From an uncultured Erythrobacter sp. (GTDB lineage: Bacteria; Pseudomonadota; Alphaproteobacteria; Sphingomonadales; Sphingomonadaceae), in contig CANLZI010000001.1 of assembly GCA_947495555.1 (NCBI GenBank), positions 2,022,861 through 2,086,860 on the forward strand: a stretch of 64,000 bases of DNA, given 5' to 3'. The notes below the pieces were generated by a model. The model was not told where the DNA came from, did not search any database, and saw nothing but the letters and a program-made list of their open reading frames with translations. Every line of letters begins with the position of its first letter. Within the stretch, counting starts at the first letter, position 1. Below are positions 10,420-20,220 of the stretch, in pieces. Both the position numbers and the translations under genes were made by a program.

Positions 10420-12009
10420 CTAGTGAGCTGCTGCAGCTTTTACAAAATCTGCACAACGCTCGCCAATCATGATGCTGGGTGCGTTGGTGTTGCCGCTGAC
10501 GATTTTGGGCATGACGCTGGCATCGGCCACCCACAATCCCTCGACACCGTTCACTTTCAACGTGGGATCAACCACCGCGTCCGGATCGCTGCCCATTCGG
10601 CACGTGCCGACGGGATGATAGACGGTGTCAGCGCGGTTGCGGATCAACTCATCCAAAGCGCTGTCATCATACAAATCAACCGGATGGCGATCGGTTGGGC
10701 CATAGGCTTGCATGGGAGGCGTATCGATTAAGCGATGCGACAGACGCACGCCTTCTCGCAACACGGCGATATCGCGTGGATCATCCAGGAAATTGGGGTC
10801 AAGGACCGGGGCCTGTGCCGCGTCAGCCGAACCCAGCCGCACTGTTCCACGGCTTTCAGGACGCAGCACGCAAGCATGCATGGAAAAGCCGTATCCTTTT
10901 ACATTCTCGCGGCCGTGATCTTCCAGAACTGCGGGCACGAAATGCCATTGAACATCGGGTGCGGGCGCATCTTGCTCGACCGACCAAAAGCCACCTGCTT
11001 CGGCATAGCAAGTAGTCATTGCGCCTGTGCGCTTGCGCCTATGTTCAAGAATCGCCGCAGCCATCTTCAGCGTACCCTTCAACGTTCCGCCGATAGGGGT
11101 CTCGGACTCGGTAGACCATCCCGAAACATAGTCGATATGGTCTTGCAGATTGGCGCCTACCTCGGGCCGATCGATGACCACCTCTATCCCGTGGTCTTTC
11201 AGATGCTGCGCCGGTCCAATGCCTGAAAGCATCAAGATCTGCGGGGAATTAAACGCTCCCGCGGATAGGATAACGCCGCGCCGCGCATAGATCGTTTCGC
11301 TTCGCCTGCCGCGCTTGACCCGCACGCCTGTGACGCGGCCGCCTTCGATCACCAGCCGCTCGACCAGCGTCTTGGTGCGAATAGTGAAATTGTCCTGTCC
11401 GCGGATTGGCTCGACATAGGCGCGCGCGGCTGACCAGCGCTCGCCCTTGCGTTGGGTCACTTGGTACAGGCCAAAGCCTGCCTGCGTTGCTCCGTTGAAG
11501 TCTGGATTGACCGGCAATTGCAATGCCGCCGCCGCTTCGACCATCGCCTCGCTGGTGGGGTTTGGCGAAACTTGATTGGATACGAACAGAGGGCCGCCAT
11601 CGCCGTGATATTCATCCGCGCCGCGTTCATTTGCCTCGGCCTTGCGGAAATAGGGCAAGACATCCTCATAGGACCATCCAGGGCAACCCATCGCGGCCCA
11701 ATTGTCATAGTCCCAGTCATTGCCGCGAATATAGACCATCGCATTGATGGCAGACGATCCACCCAATCCTTTGCCGCGCGGCTGATAGCCGATCCGGCCA
11801 TTCAGCCCCTTTTGCGGAACGGTTTCATATTTGTAGTTCGAAGAGCCACGAATAAATGGCATGAAGCCAGGCGTCTTGACCAAAATATTGTCATTGCTGC
11901 CCCCGGCCTCAACCAGACAAACCTGCTGAGAACCATCAACTGCCAAGCGTCCTGCAACTGCGCTTCCGCCGCTTCCGCCACCGATTACGATGTAGTCATA
12001 CTGTTCCAT
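10420..12009 (-). CDS. GMC-family oxidoreductase (choline/alcohol dehydrogenase-like)
   Basis: A 529-residue FAD enzyme of the glucose-methanol-choline family. The N-terminal dinucleotide fold ([17 protein letters not shown]) binds FAD, followed by the [19 protein letters not shown] signature. The C-terminal [12 protein letters not shown] contains the expected active-site histidine, and [18 protein letters not shown] closes the FAD site. No signal peptide, so cytoplasmic. Relatives oxidise choline, long-chain or polyethylene glycol alcohols; the substrate cannot be assigned. It is upstream of nothing on its strand and converges on amtB. Confidence 0.92.
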   Translation of the reverse strand: MEQYDYIVIGGGSGGSAVAGRLAVDGSQQVCLVEAGGSNDNILVKTPGFMPFIRGSSNYKYETVPQKGLNGRIGYQPRGKGLGGSSAINAMVYIRGNDWDYDNWAAMGCPGWSYEDVLPYFRKAEANERGADEYHGDGGPLFVSNQVSPNPTSEAMVEAAAALQLPVNPDFNGATQAGFGLYQVTQRKGERWSAARAYVEPIRGQDNFTIRTKTLVERLVIEGGRVTGVRVKRGRRSETIYARRGVILSAGAFNSPQILMLSGIGPAQHLKDHGIEVVIDRPEVGANLQDHIDYVSGWSTESETPIGGTLKGTLKMAAAILEHRRKRTGAMTTCYAEAGGFWSVEQDAPAPDVQWHFVPAVLEDHGRENVKGYGFSMHACVLRPESRGTVRLGSADAAQAPVLDPNFLDDPRDIAVLREGVRLSHRLIDTPPMQAYGPTDRHPVDLYDDSALDELIRNRADTVYHPVGTCRMGSDPDAVVDPTLKVNGVEGLWVADASVMPKIVSGNTNAPSIMIGERCADFVKAAAAH

Positions 12010-12031
12010 GCTCTCTCCTTAAGCCAAGGAG

Positions 12032-13015
12032 TTAGGCAAGCTTTGTGCTGTCCGCAATCGAGTTTTGATCCGCCACTGAATTATTTGTGGCTGTGTCGTC
12101 AGTAATGTCGGCAATTGGATCGCTGCTGACGTCGCTTGCAAGGCGCTGTTGCCACCGCGCGCGGATCATATCCGATGTGTCGCGGCTTGCGTCATGGGTC
12201 CAACCCGGCTCGCGCAGCAAATAGGACAATTTGTGCTTCCATGGCGCGTGCCAAATGTCTTGAATCATCCCGATCCATTCATGGAATACCGCCCACAGCA
12301 GGTTGAAACTGCCCAGCTGTTTGACGATGCCATAGCGAATGGATTCTTCGCTGGTTTCCGGTTCGAATGTACCGAACAATTTGTCCCAGATGATGAAGAC
12401 GCCAGCATAATTGCGATCCAGATAGCGGGGATTGGTGGCGTGATGAACCCGATGATGGCTGGGCGTGTTCATAACAGTCTCGAACCAGCGGGGCATCTTG
12501 TCGATCGCCTCGGTGTGGATCCAGAACTGATAGATCAAATTGAAGCCGCCACAAATTGCCAGCATGACCGGATGGAACCCCAGCAGCACAAGCGGGAACC
12601 CAAACAAGATCCCGAATGTAAACGCGCCCGTCCATGTTTGCCGCAAGGCGGTGGAGAGGTTGTAATGCTGGCTGGAATGATGGTTCACATGGGCAGCCCA
12701 CATCCACCGGATGCGGTGGCCAGCGCGATGCACCCAGTAATATTTTAGATCGTCCAAGACAAAGCACACCGGCCAGGCCCACCACGCCCAACCAATATCA
12801 AACAGGCGATACTCCCACGCGGCCAGGAACAGCGCAAAGACAGTTCCGCCAAACAGCAGCCCGGCAACGGTTGAGCCTAGGCCAAAAGACAGGCTGATCA
12901 GCGTATCCTTAGGCTCATAGGCCTCGGGACGTCTGCGCCAGGCCCAGATCATTTCCACCAAGACCAGCAGGACAAATCCCGGAATGGCATAATCTGTCGG
13001 AGAAAAGTCAGGCAT
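12032..13015 (-). CDS. Sterol desaturase / fatty acid hydroxylase family membrane protein
   Basis: An integral membrane di-iron oxygenase. The histidine clusters of the family are visible: HRAGH, HVNHHSSQH and HHRVHHATN, the last after a membrane pair. About four to five hydrophobic segments surround them. Members hydroxylate or desaturate fatty acids, carotenoids or sterols; here the substrate is unknown. The C-terminal ~30 residues are a polar tail rich in D, S and N. The gene is 22 bases upstream of the GMC oxidoreductase on the same strand, and its start overlaps the preceding small membrane-protein gene by eight bases, so the three probably form one operon. Confidence 0.9.
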   Translation of the reverse strand: MPDFSPTDYAIPGFVLLVLVEMIWAWRRRPEAYEPKDTLISLSFGLGSTVAGLLFGGTVFALFLAAWEYRLFDIGWAWWAWPVCFVLDDLKYYWVHRAGHRIRWMWAAHVNHHSSQHYNLSTALRQTWTGAFTFGILFGFPLVLLGFHPVMLAICGGFNLIYQFWIHTEAIDKMPRWFETVMNTPSHHRVHHATNPRYLDRNYAGVFIIWDKLFGTFEPETSEESIRYGIVKQLGSFNLLWAVFHEWIGMIQDIWHAPWKHKLSYLLREPGWTHDASRDTSDMIRARWQQRLASDVSSDPIADITDDTATNNSVADQNSIADSTKLA

Positions 13016-13436
13016 GGGCGGTTTCCATCGGAGTATTGGCGGCTTCTTCCCAGGCTTTCACCCATTGCTCGGGCTGCTGGAGCCGCAATTGCATGGAACC
13101 GAACCGCTTCTCGGCGCTGTTTATGATCAGGCCATCTTGGCTCAATTCCATGCGTGCATTGCTCGGCAATATTCGTCCGGCAAAATGGCTGCCATGGGGC
13201 CGCAGCAGCATCACCTGTCCTGCTGCATTGCGCAGAAGCGCGCCTTTGCCAGCTTGGTCTATGCCGATTTCCACTGCCTGAAAGCCGTCATGAACTTGGT
13301 CGGCCGCATTGCGCGCATCTTGCTCGGTCACCAATTTGGGCGTCGGTCCCAGCTTCAACCAATGCGCCAGCGCAGCCAGCAGGCCAATCGCCACCAACGA
13401 GCCAACAAACTGAAGAAGGATAGGAGAGACTTCCAT
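13008..13436 (-). CDS. Small membrane-anchored protein of unknown function
   Basis: I do not recognise a family. With the start at the ATG at 13436, the protein is 142 residues: one N-terminal membrane helix (about residues 4-24) and a soluble part predicted to be beta-rich (GALLRNAAGQVMLLRPHGSHFAGR). It overlaps the desaturase-like gene by eight bases and is probably its translational partner, perhaps an accessory subunit. Divergent to the amidohydrolase gene, with about 60 bases between starts. Confidence 0.7.
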   Translation of the reverse strand: MEVSPILLQFVGSLVAIGLLAALAHWLKLGPTPKLVTEQDARNAADQVHDGFQAVEIGIDQAGKGALLRNAAGQVMLLRPHGSHFAGRILPSNARMELSQDGLIINSAEKRFGSMQLRLQQPEQWVKAWEEAANTPMETAHA

Positions 13437-13497
13437 GGCCAAATGGATTGGCATGAATGCGTTGATGCGGCAAGATGCTGATCAGAGGAGACCGTCC

Positions 13498-14919
13498 ATG
13501 AAGTCTATTACGCGCTTTCTTGCCGCCGCCGCGCTCGCATCAAGTCCATTGTCTGCACAGCAAATTGATCCCGCAGCTGAAGTTGAGGCGCAGGAAGACC
13601 GGATTGAACGCGTTGCGCAACAATTGTGGGAATGGGCCGAACTTGGTTATTTAGAGGAGCGCACCAGCGGCCTGATGACGCAAGAATTGGCGTCCGAAGG
13701 TTTCAGCATTGAGACTGGCGTTGCCGAAATCCCAACTGCTTTTGTTGCCGAATGGGGAGAGGGCGGACCAATTATCGCCATCCTGGCGGAAATGGATGCT
13801 TTGCCCGGTATCAATCAATCCGCTGAACCCACTCGCGATCCGGTGGCAGGCAAACACGCCGGCCATGCCTGCGGTCACAATTTGTTTGGCGCGGGATCTT
13901 TGACAGCAGCTATCGCCGTGAAAAACTGGCTCGAGGCAACCGGTACGCCCGGTCGGATCAGACTGTATGGAACACCAGCAGAAGAGGGCGGCTCTGGCAA
14001 AGTCTATATGACGAGAGCAGGGCTATTCGATGATGTGGACATTGCCATCCATTGGCATGCCGATGACGAGAACAGCGCCGCGGCTAGTACTACTTTAGCC
14101 AATCGGTCGGCCAAGTTTCGCTTCTCCGGCATTTCGGCCCATGCAGCTGGTGCGCCTGAACGCGGGCGTTCTGCGCTGGATGGGGTGGAGGCCATGAACA
14201 TGATGGCGAATATGATGCATGAGCACATGCCGCAGGATGCTCGGATGCATTACGTGATCACTTATGGCGGGATCGCGCCCAATGTGGTGCCAGATTTCGC
14301 CGAAGTGTTTTATTACGTCCGACATCCCGATCCCGATGGTGTTGATGCGATTTGGGAGCGGCTCGAGAATGCGGCCAAAGGCGCTGCAATGGGCACTGCG
14401 ACCAAAGTGAATTGGGAAGTGATCCACGGCAACAACCCGCTGTTGGTCAACGAAACCTTGGCGAAGGTCATGGACGAGAAGCTGCGCGCGGTTGGCGGTG
14501 TAATCTATTCACCCGACGAAAAAGCCTGGGCAGAGAAGATCCAAGAATCGCTGGGCGAAGCCGCACTGCCGCTGGAAAGTGCGGCAGAGATTACCGCCTA
14601 TGGCAAATCTTTGGGTTATGGCTCAACCGATGTTGGTGATGTTTCCTGGGCGACGCCCACGGTTGGTGTCCGCACAGCAACGTGGGTGCCAGGCACCAGT
14701 GCGCATTCTTGGCAAGCGGTTGCTGCAAGCGGTCACTCGATCGGACACAAGGGTACGCAAGTAGCGGCAAAGGCGATGGCGCTGATGGCCGCCGAATTAT
14801 TCGTCAACGAGGATTTACGAACTGCCGCGAGACAAGAATTCGACGCTGCGAGAGGTGATAATTACACCTACAAATCGCTGTTGGGTGATCGTTCCCCGCC
14901 TCTCGACTACCGGCAGTAG
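13498..14919 (+). CDS. Secreted M20-family amidohydrolase (AbgB-like)
   Basis: A zinc peptidase-fold amidohydrolase resembling the p-aminobenzoyl-glutamate hydrolase subunit B. Motifs include the metal-binding HAGHACGHNLFG and the catalytic EEGGSGK segment; AEMDALPGINQ near residue 100 is the family's first aspartate region. The lid/dimerisation domain follows (KFRFSGISAHAAGAP). The start at 13498 gives a clear signal peptide (MKSITRFLAAAALASSPLSAQ), so the enzyme should be periplasmic; the track start at 13435 lacks this logic. AbgB-like is the best guess, and the true amide substrate is open. Confidence 0.88.
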   Translation: MKSITRFLAAAALASSPLSAQQIDPAAEVEAQEDRIERVAQQLWEWAELGYLEERTSGLMTQELASEGFSIETGVAEIPTAFVAEWGEGGPIIAILAEMDALPGINQSAEPTRDPVAGKHAGHACGHNLFGAGSLTAAIAVKNWLEATGTPGRIRLYGTPAEEGGSGKVYMTRAGLFDDVDIAIHWHADDENSAAASTTLANRSAKFRFSGISAHAAGAPERGRSALDGVEAMNMMANMMHEHMPQDARMHYVITYGGIAPNVVPDFAEVFYYVRHPDPDGVDAIWERLENAAKGAAMGTATKVNWEVIHGNNPLLVNETLAKVMDEKLRAVGGVIYSPDEKAWAEKIQESLGEAALPLESAAEITAYGKSLGYGSTDVGDVSWATPTVGVRTATWVPGTSAHSWQAVAASGHSIGHKGTQVAAKAMALMAAELFVNEDLRTAARQEFDAARGDNYTYKSLLGDRSPPLDYRQ

Positions 14920-14931
14920 TATGGCGGTAAG

Positions 14932-15372
14932 CTACGCCCCCTTATTGGCAGCGAACATGTCCATCGCTGGTCTTACTGGCGAAAGGTCATAGCCAGCTTG
15001 TTGCGCAGCCAATATCAGATCGTCGGGAGACTGTCCTGCCCGCGCTTGGGCCAATGCCCACAATAGCGTTGAACGAGTGCCGCTGCGGCAATAGGCCAAA
15101 ACGGGCCCGTCTGCGCCTTCCAGCGCTTGCTCCATCGCGGCGACTTGCGGTTCGCTAAAGCCGGTGTGCGAAATGGGAATGGCTAGATAGTCCATGTCGG
15201 CAGCGCGAGCGGCCGCCTCAATCTGGGGGCCTTGTGGTTCTTCAGGCGATTCTCCGTCAGGGCGGTTGTTGATCACCAACGTCACCCCAAGCGCTTTGGC
15301 TTCGTCCAATTGTTCGGGCTGGATTTGCGGGCTGGCATACATTGTTGGACTTAGTTTGCGAAAATCGCTCAT
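14932..15372 (-). CDS. TIGR01244-type sulfur transferase/phosphatase (DUF442)
   Basis: A small protein with a dual-specificity-phosphatase-like fold: the P-loop is LAYCRSGTRSTLL, and the N-terminal half has the VINNRPDGESPEEPQG segment typical of the DUF442 (beta-lactamase hydrolase-like phosphatase) family. Relatives are fused to sulfide or rhodanese enzymes and may act in sulfur metabolism, but the reaction is not established for this one. The ATG at 15372 with AGGTG upstream is the likely start; the track's longer N-terminus looks non-coding. It is monocistronic and convergent with the amidohydrolase gene. Confidence 0.85.
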   Translation of the reverse strand: MSDFRKLSPTMYASPQIQPEQLDEAKALGVTLVINNRPDGESPEEPQGPQIEAAARAADMDYLAIPISHTGFSEPQVAAMEQALEGADGPVLAYCRSGTRSTLLWALAQARAGQSPDDLILAAQQAGYDLSPVRPAMDMFAANKGA

Positions 15373-15658
15373 GGCACACCTGACTTTAGCGGATGATGAC
15401 GTTTTGACCGTTCTTTTGGTGGAAGAACGAGGGGCTGAGGGCTTCTTTAACGCCTCATGCGAAAATGTCACAATTCCACATGATGCAACCTCACTATGTT
15501 AAATCATTCGCATGACACCGCTTTGTGCGCTATGAGCCATTCTAGAGAGGTGGGGCTCGGCTGCTTTTTGCAGAGTCGCCACCGCGCTGGTTACGGATGC
15601 TGCCCCCGTTGCCAACGCAAGATACGACCGGGCGGTGAGACAAGGTACGACTACGGTT

Positions 15659-16420
15659 ATGGGTTACGATAGAGGGCGCCGCCGGGGCCGGGATAAACGC
15701 GACGGATTCGGTGAAGACGGCTTCGATCCTTTCGGCGGCGGAGACAAGTTTCCGCCCCAGCGCGACAGTTTTGGTGGTGGCGGTGATCGCTTCGGTGGCG
15801 GAGGCGGCGGAGGCCGTTTTGGCGATGACCGTGGCTCAGGCGGCGGCGACCGGTTCGGTGGCGGCGGCGGTGGTCGTGGACCTGGTGGCTCAGGCGGCGG
15901 TGGCGGTGGCGGTTTTGACCGCATGCCAGCTCAGGTCGTTGGCACCGGCAAGGGTGTTGTAAAATTCTTCAATTCGCAGAAGGGCTTCGGCTTTATTCAG
16001 CAAGAAGGTGGAGGCGAAGACGTCTTCGTCCATATCAGTGCTGTTGAGCGTGCAGGCCTTCAGGGTCTGGCCGAAGGCCAAGGACTGGAATTCAACCTGG
16101 TGGATCGCGGCGGCAAAGTTTCCGCCCAAGATCTGCAAGTTGTTGGTGATGTTATCGCTGTTGAAGAACGCGAATCGGCTCCACCCCAGCGCGAGTTGAC
16201 TGGTGAGAAAGCCATCGGCACCGTAAAGTTCTTCAACTCGATGAAGGGCTTTGGTTTCTTGGTGCGTGATGATGGCCAGCCAGACGCGTTTGTGCACATC
16301 AGTGCCGTTGAGCGTTCAGGCCTCCAAGCCATCAATGAAGGCGAACGGTACGAGTTTGACTTAGAGGTCGATCGACGAGGGAAGCACTCGGCGGTCAACC
16401 TTGCGCCCGTTCAAGGCTGA
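15659..16420 (+). CDS. Glycine-rich protein with two cold-shock domains
   Basis: Two cold-shock domains are present, at about residues 97-165 and 186-250. Each has the RNP1 motif KGFGF and an RNP2-like VFVHIS or AFVHIS, so the protein should bind single-stranded RNA or DNA. The first ~95 residues are a low-complexity region of G, R, D and F, with repeated FGGGGDRF units, likely disordered. The start at ATG 15659 gives a MGYDRGRR beginning; a GTG at 15635 is an alternative. A 286-base leader separates it from the divergent phosphatase gene, and a good terminator follows. Long leaders are common for cold-shock genes. Confidence 0.9.
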   Translation: MGYDRGRRRGRDKRDGFGEDGFDPFGGGDKFPPQRDSFGGGGDRFGGGGGGGRFGDDRGSGGGDRFGGGGGGRGPGGSGGGGGGGFDRMPAQVVGTGKGVVKFFNSQKGFGFIQQEGGGEDVFVHISAVERAGLQGLAEGQGLEFNLVDRGGKVSAQDLQVVGDVIAVEERESAPPQRELTGEKAIGTVKFFNSMKGFGFLVRDDGQPDAFVHISAVERSGLQAINEGERYEFDLEVDRRGKHSAVNLAPVQG

Positions 16421-16483
16421 TTCGCTTGCCACCTTGTCGGCCAATTGGCCGGGATCGTGGCAAACATCATAAACGGCGCGAAG

Positions 16484-16509
16484 TGGCGGTCCGGAAGGGC
16501 CGCCATTTT
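16484..16509 (+). terminator. Terminator of the cold-shock gene
   Basis: TGGCGGTCC-GGAA-GGGCCGCCA forms a 9-bp stem with one G-U pair and a GGAA tetraloop, followed by TTTT. It lies between the cold-shock gene and argD on the same strand. Confidence 0.85.
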
Positions 16510-16558
16510 GCGTTGGCAATGCATTTAATTCTGAATTGAAATTGAAAAGGACTTACCC

Positions 16559-17749
16559 ATGTCGATCAGCCCATTGATGCCCGTTTACCCGCGTTGTGGA
16601 GTGCGGCCTGTGCGCGGTGAGCATTGCCATCTGATTGATGAAGACGGCACACGGTATCTTGATTTTGCCAGCGGCATTGCGGTGAATCTGCTTGGGCACT
16701 CGCATGAGGGATTGATCTCTGCGATTCAAAAGCAGGCCGAAACGCTGATGCATGTTTCCAACCTGTATGGCAGTCCGCAGGGCGAAAAGCTCGCTCGGCA
16801 ATTGGTTGATGCAACCTTTGCCGACACCGTGTTCTTCACCAATTCGGGCGCCGAAGCAGTGGAAACCGCGATTAAGACCGCTCGTGCTTATCACCAGCAC
16901 GAAGGTGATACGTCAAAGTTTGAACTGATCACCTTTGCCAATGCGTTTCATGGCAGAACGATGGCCACGATCAGCGCATCCAATCAGGAGAAAATGCACC
17001 ACGGTTTCTCTCCGTTGCTGGCCGGATTCAAATATGCCGAGTTTGACAATTTGGAATCAGCCAAGGCGTTGATGGGCCCCAATACCGCAGGATTCTTGGT
17101 TGAGCCTATTCAAGGTGAGGGCGGTATCCGCCCCGCTTCTCAGGAATTCATGCAAGGTCTGCGGGCTCTGGCAGACGAACATGACCTCATGCTGGTGTTG
17201 GATGAAGTGCAGTCTGGCGTCGCCCGCACAGGCAAGATGTATGCGCATGAACATTATGGGATCGCACCCGACATTATGGCGACCGCAAAAGGGATTGGCG
17301 GGGGCTTTCCTCTGGGTGCCTGCCTGGCAACCGAGAAGGCCGCGCGAGGAATGACCTTCGGCACGCACGGTTCTACCTATGGCGGAAATCCGCTTGCGAT
17401 GGCTGCGGGAAGCGCTGTCATGGAAGCAGTTGCCAATGACGAATTCCTCGCCTCCGTTGCAGAGAAGGGTGAACGGCTGCGGTCTCGGCTCGAGCAATTC
17501 ATCGGCAATTATCCCGAGCTGTTCGAGCTGGTTCGCGGCAAAGGCCTTATGCTGGGCATGAAGATGAAAGTCGAAAGCAGGCCGTTCTTTGTCCACCTTC
17601 GAGACAACCATCAATTGCTGACGGTTGCAGCAGGCGACAACACCTTGCGCGTATTGCCACCCCTGGTTCTGGGCGATGCGGAGATCGAAGAATTCTTCGA
17701 AAAACTTTCAGCTGGAGCAGCCAGCTACGAAGTTCCGGGTGATGGCTGA
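16559..17749 (+). CDS. argD: Acetylornithine aminotransferase
   Basis: A class III PLP aminotransferase of 396 residues, converting N-acetylglutamate semialdehyde to acetylornithine in arginine synthesis (members of the family may also act in lysine synthesis). Motifs seen: [35 protein letters not shown] and the PLP lysine region [15 protein letters not shown]. The ribosome site AAAAGGA precedes the ATG. It overlaps argF by one base. The pairing with argF and hslO supports the arginine role over other class III transaminases. Confidence 0.94.
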   Translation: MSISPLMPVYPRCGVRPVRGEHCHLIDEDGTRYLDFASGIAVNLLGHSHEGLISAIQKQAETLMHVSNLYGSPQGEKLARQLVDATFADTVFFTNSGAEAVETAIKTARAYHQHEGDTSKFELITFANAFHGRTMATISASNQEKMHHGFSPLLAGFKYAEFDNLESAKALMGPNTAGFLVEPIQGEGGIRPASQEFMQGLRALADEHDLMLVLDEVQSGVARTGKMYAHEHYGIAPDIMATAKGIGGGFPLGACLATEKAARGMTFGTHGSTYGGNPLAMAAGSAVMEAVANDEFLASVAEKGERLRSRLEQFIGNYPELFELVRGKGLMLGMKMKVESRPFFVHLRDNHQLLTVAAGDNTLRVLPPLVLGDAEIEEFFEKLSAGAASYEVPGDG

Positions 17750-18690
17750 TGGCTGATGCTGCAGCACGGAATTTGGTGGATCTGAGCGATGCCGGTGGGC
17801 ACGCAATCGCAGCGATGATCAACGATGCTCAAGACCGCAAGGCGGCTCGAGCATCTTGGCCCAAGGGGCAGCCTGACGCGGACAAGCCGCTGGCAGGTCA
17901 GGTTCTTGCTATGATTTTTGAGAAGAACTCGACCCGCACCCGGGTGAGCTTTGACATTGCCATGCGTCAATTGGGCGGCACCACACTGATCCTTGATGCA
18001 GGAACCAGCCAACTTGGTCGCGGGGAAACGATTGCTGACACCGCCAGGGTGCTCAGCCGGATGGTTGATGCGATCATGATCCGCACCGATGACCATGCAA
18101 AGATCGAGGAGATGGCGCGTTATGCCAGCGTGCCGGTAATTAACGGCCTTACCGACCGGTCTCATCCCTGCCAGATCGTTGCGGATTTGCTGACCATGAT
18201 TGAGCACGGAAAGGCTCTGCCTGGGCTTGAAGTCGCCTGGTTTGGTGATGGCAACAATGTGCTGCATTCGCTGCTTGAAGCGGCGGGCATGATGAAATTC
18301 AATATGCGCATTGCCACCCCTGTCGGATATGAACCCGATGCAGAGTTCATCGAGCTTGCACGGGCTGGTGGCGCTGTTGTCACTCTAACCAATGACGCAG
18401 CCGAGGCGGCCAGAGATGCAGACGTACTTGTCACCGATACTTGGGTTTCGATGGGGCAAGAAAACGCTGCCGACAAACTCGCTGCGATGGACCCCTATCG
18501 CGTAGACTCCGATATGATGAAGCGAGCCAAATCAGACGCAATATTCTTGCATTGCTTGCCAGCTCATGTCGGTGATGAAGTCAGTGAAGCGGTGTTTGAG
18601 GGTTCGCAGTCTGTTGTCTTTGACGAGGCTGAAAATCGCATCCATGCTCAAAAATCGGTGCTGCTGTGGAGCCAGCGACTGCTCGGCTAA
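17749..18690 (+). CDS. argF: Ornithine carbamoyltransferase
   Basis: This catalyses ornithine + carbamoyl phosphate to citrulline. The carbamoyl phosphate site [12 protein letters not shown] (STRTR, around residue 65) and the ornithine-binding cysteine motif [10 protein letters not shown] are intact, as is the [12 protein letters not shown] segment. The length of 313 residues is standard. Translation is coupled to argD through a one-base overlap (TGATGG). A 52-base gap then leads to hslO. Confidence 0.96.
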   Translation: MADAAARNLVDLSDAGGHAIAAMINDAQDRKAARASWPKGQPDADKPLAGQVLAMIFEKNSTRTRVSFDIAMRQLGGTTLILDAGTSQLGRGETIADTARVLSRMVDAIMIRTDDHAKIEEMARYASVPVINGLTDRSHPCQIVADLLTMIEHGKALPGLEVAWFGDGNNVLHSLLEAAGMMKFNMRIATPVGYEPDAEFIELARAGGAVVTLTNDAAEAARDADVLVTDTWVSMGQENAADKLAAMDPYRVDSDMMKRAKSDAIFLHCLPAHVGDEVSEAVFEGSQSVVFDEAENRIHAQKSVLLWSQRLLG

Positions 18691-18742
18691 GCAGAACGGC
18701 ATAGGGCTTCTTTTGCCCAGTCGAGCGCCCATATAGTGCATT

Positions 18743-19666
18743 ATGACACAGACGCCTGAAACATTTGCTGATCGATTGCTTGGATTTACGCTGCCCGACC
18801 GCAATGCGCGGGGGCGGGTTGTTCGCCTCGACAAAGTTGTCGATCAAGTCTTGTCTGCGCATGATTATCCGGCACCGATCACACACCTGCTTGGTGAAGC
18901 GTTGGTGTTGGGAGCATTGATGGGGGGGCTGCTCAAAGGCGATGCTGCGCAGATGACCATGCAAGCGCAGACGGAAGGTGGACCAATCAGTCTGCTCGTT
19001 TGCGACTATCGTGCTGGCGAAATGCGAGGCTATGTCGATTATGACGCAACTCGCTTTGCAGAATTGGGTGCCAATCCCACCTTGGCCACGATGTTCGGCA
19101 AAGGATATCTGGCGATTACCTTTGAGACCGGGCCAGGCCAAAACACAACTGGATCGGGTCAGGCCACAGGTCAGCGATATCAGGGAATTGTGCCGCTTGA
19201 AGGCGCGTCTTTGGCTGAAGCATGCCAAAACTACTTCCAACAATCCGAGCAAATTCCGACAATGATCCGTGTCGGAGTGCGGTTTGAAGGTAAGCGGTGC
19301 ATCGCCGGCGGGCTATTGGCTCAGCATCTGGCGGATGGCGAAGTAGGCCGGGAACGGTTGCATGTCCGGCTTGATCATCCTGACTGGGAGCATGTGGCTA
19401 CTATCATGTCGACGATCAGCCATGATGAACTGGTCGATACCGAGCTTTCGATGGACGCAATCGTTTGGCGCTTGTTCCATGAAGAAGAGGAAATACGGGT
19501 CCAGCCTGGCCCCGTAATGTCACGTGGCTGCCGCTGTAGCGCTGCATATTATGAGCAAGTTATTGCTCGTTTCCCAGCTGAAGAGCAGGATGCCATGCGT
19601 GATGAGGCAGGTGCAATTGTCGTCGATTGCGCATTTTGCTCGAAAAAATTCACGCTAAGCGCCTAA
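18743..19666 (+). CDS. hslO: 33 kDa redox-regulated chaperone Hsp33
   Basis: Hsp33 is a cytoplasmic holdase activated by oxidation. The C-terminal zinc switch is present: CRC in MSRGCRCSAAYYE and CAFC in VDCAFCSKKF, giving the CxC...CxxC signature. The N-terminal fold includes LLGEALVLGALMGGLLKGD. The 307-residue length matches the family. Its place after argD-argF is one I associate with alphaproteobacteria, and it is probably on their transcript. Confidence 0.95.
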   Translation: MTQTPETFADRLLGFTLPDRNARGRVVRLDKVVDQVLSAHDYPAPITHLLGEALVLGALMGGLLKGDAAQMTMQAQTEGGPISLLVCDYRAGEMRGYVDYDATRFAELGANPTLATMFGKGYLAITFETGPGQNTTGSGQATGQRYQGIVPLEGASLAEACQNYFQQSEQIPTMIRVGVRFEGKRCIAGGLLAQHLADGEVGRERLHVRLDHPDWEHVATIMSTISHDELVDTELSMDAIVWRLFHEEEEIRVQPGPVMSRGCRCSAAYYEQVIARFPAEEQDAMRDEAGAIVVDCAFCSKKFTLSA

Positions 19667-19758
19667 CACTCCGCCTCTATTCAGCACCAGTTTATCGCCA
19701 GTTCACTATTGGTAAGGTCTATTGCTGCATAGATGCAGTGAGAACATAGGAGTAAGCA

Positions 19759-20163
19759 ATGACAAAGAAGGGGACGTTCGCAATAGCTGCTGCAATTCTG
19801 TGCCTTTCTGGCATTGCGATGCCGACAATTGCTCAGACCGGCAAACTGGCGATGCTCGATTCCCTAGCCAAGGGTGAATGGACGGTGCGGTTCCGCGATG
19901 GCAGCGCACAACGAAAGATATGCGTGAAAGACGGGCAGGAGCTCATTCAAATCCGACACTCCGGCCCCAGGTGCAACCGGTTTGTTGTCGATGACGCAGC
20001 GTCAACGGTGACAGTTCAGTACACATGTGCAGGCAATGGTTATGGCCGGACGAGCATTCGGCGCGAAACGTCGAATCTGGTCCAGATCGAAAGCCAAGGC
20101 TTTGTGGGTGGCCAGCCATTCGAATTTCTTGCCGAAGCGCGACGCACAGGCAGCTGCAGCTAA
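19759..20163 (+). CDS. Secreted DUF3617-like protein
   Basis: A 134-residue exported protein with a clear signal peptide (MTKKGTFAIAAAILCLSG, cleavage near TIAQT). The mature part opens with LAKGEWTVRFRDG and has paired cysteines (KICVKDG and PRCNRFVV, then YTCAGNG and a C-terminal GSCS), a pattern typical of the DUF3617 family, whose function is unknown. The ribosome site AGGAG lies upstream of the ATG. It stands alone between hslO and queC. Confidence 0.8.
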   Translation: MTKKGTFAIAAAILCLSGIAMPTIAQTGKLAMLDSLAKGEWTVRFRDGSAQRKICVKDGQELIQIRHSGPRCNRFVVDDAASTVTVQYTCAGNGYGRTSIRRETSNLVQIESQGFVGGQPFEFLAEARRTGSCS

Positions 20164-20220
20164 CTAATTTAGCGGGTTTGTGATTGCCATGCGCTTTTGA
20201 CGCAGGCTAAACGGCTTTGC

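Noticed and set aside
15664-15924. Proline-rich ORF antisense to the cold-shock gene
   Set aside because: It is the complement of the glycine repeat and has no independent support.
20164-20220. preQ1 riboswitch before queC
   Set aside because: The gap is too short and no matching pseudoknot pattern is visible.
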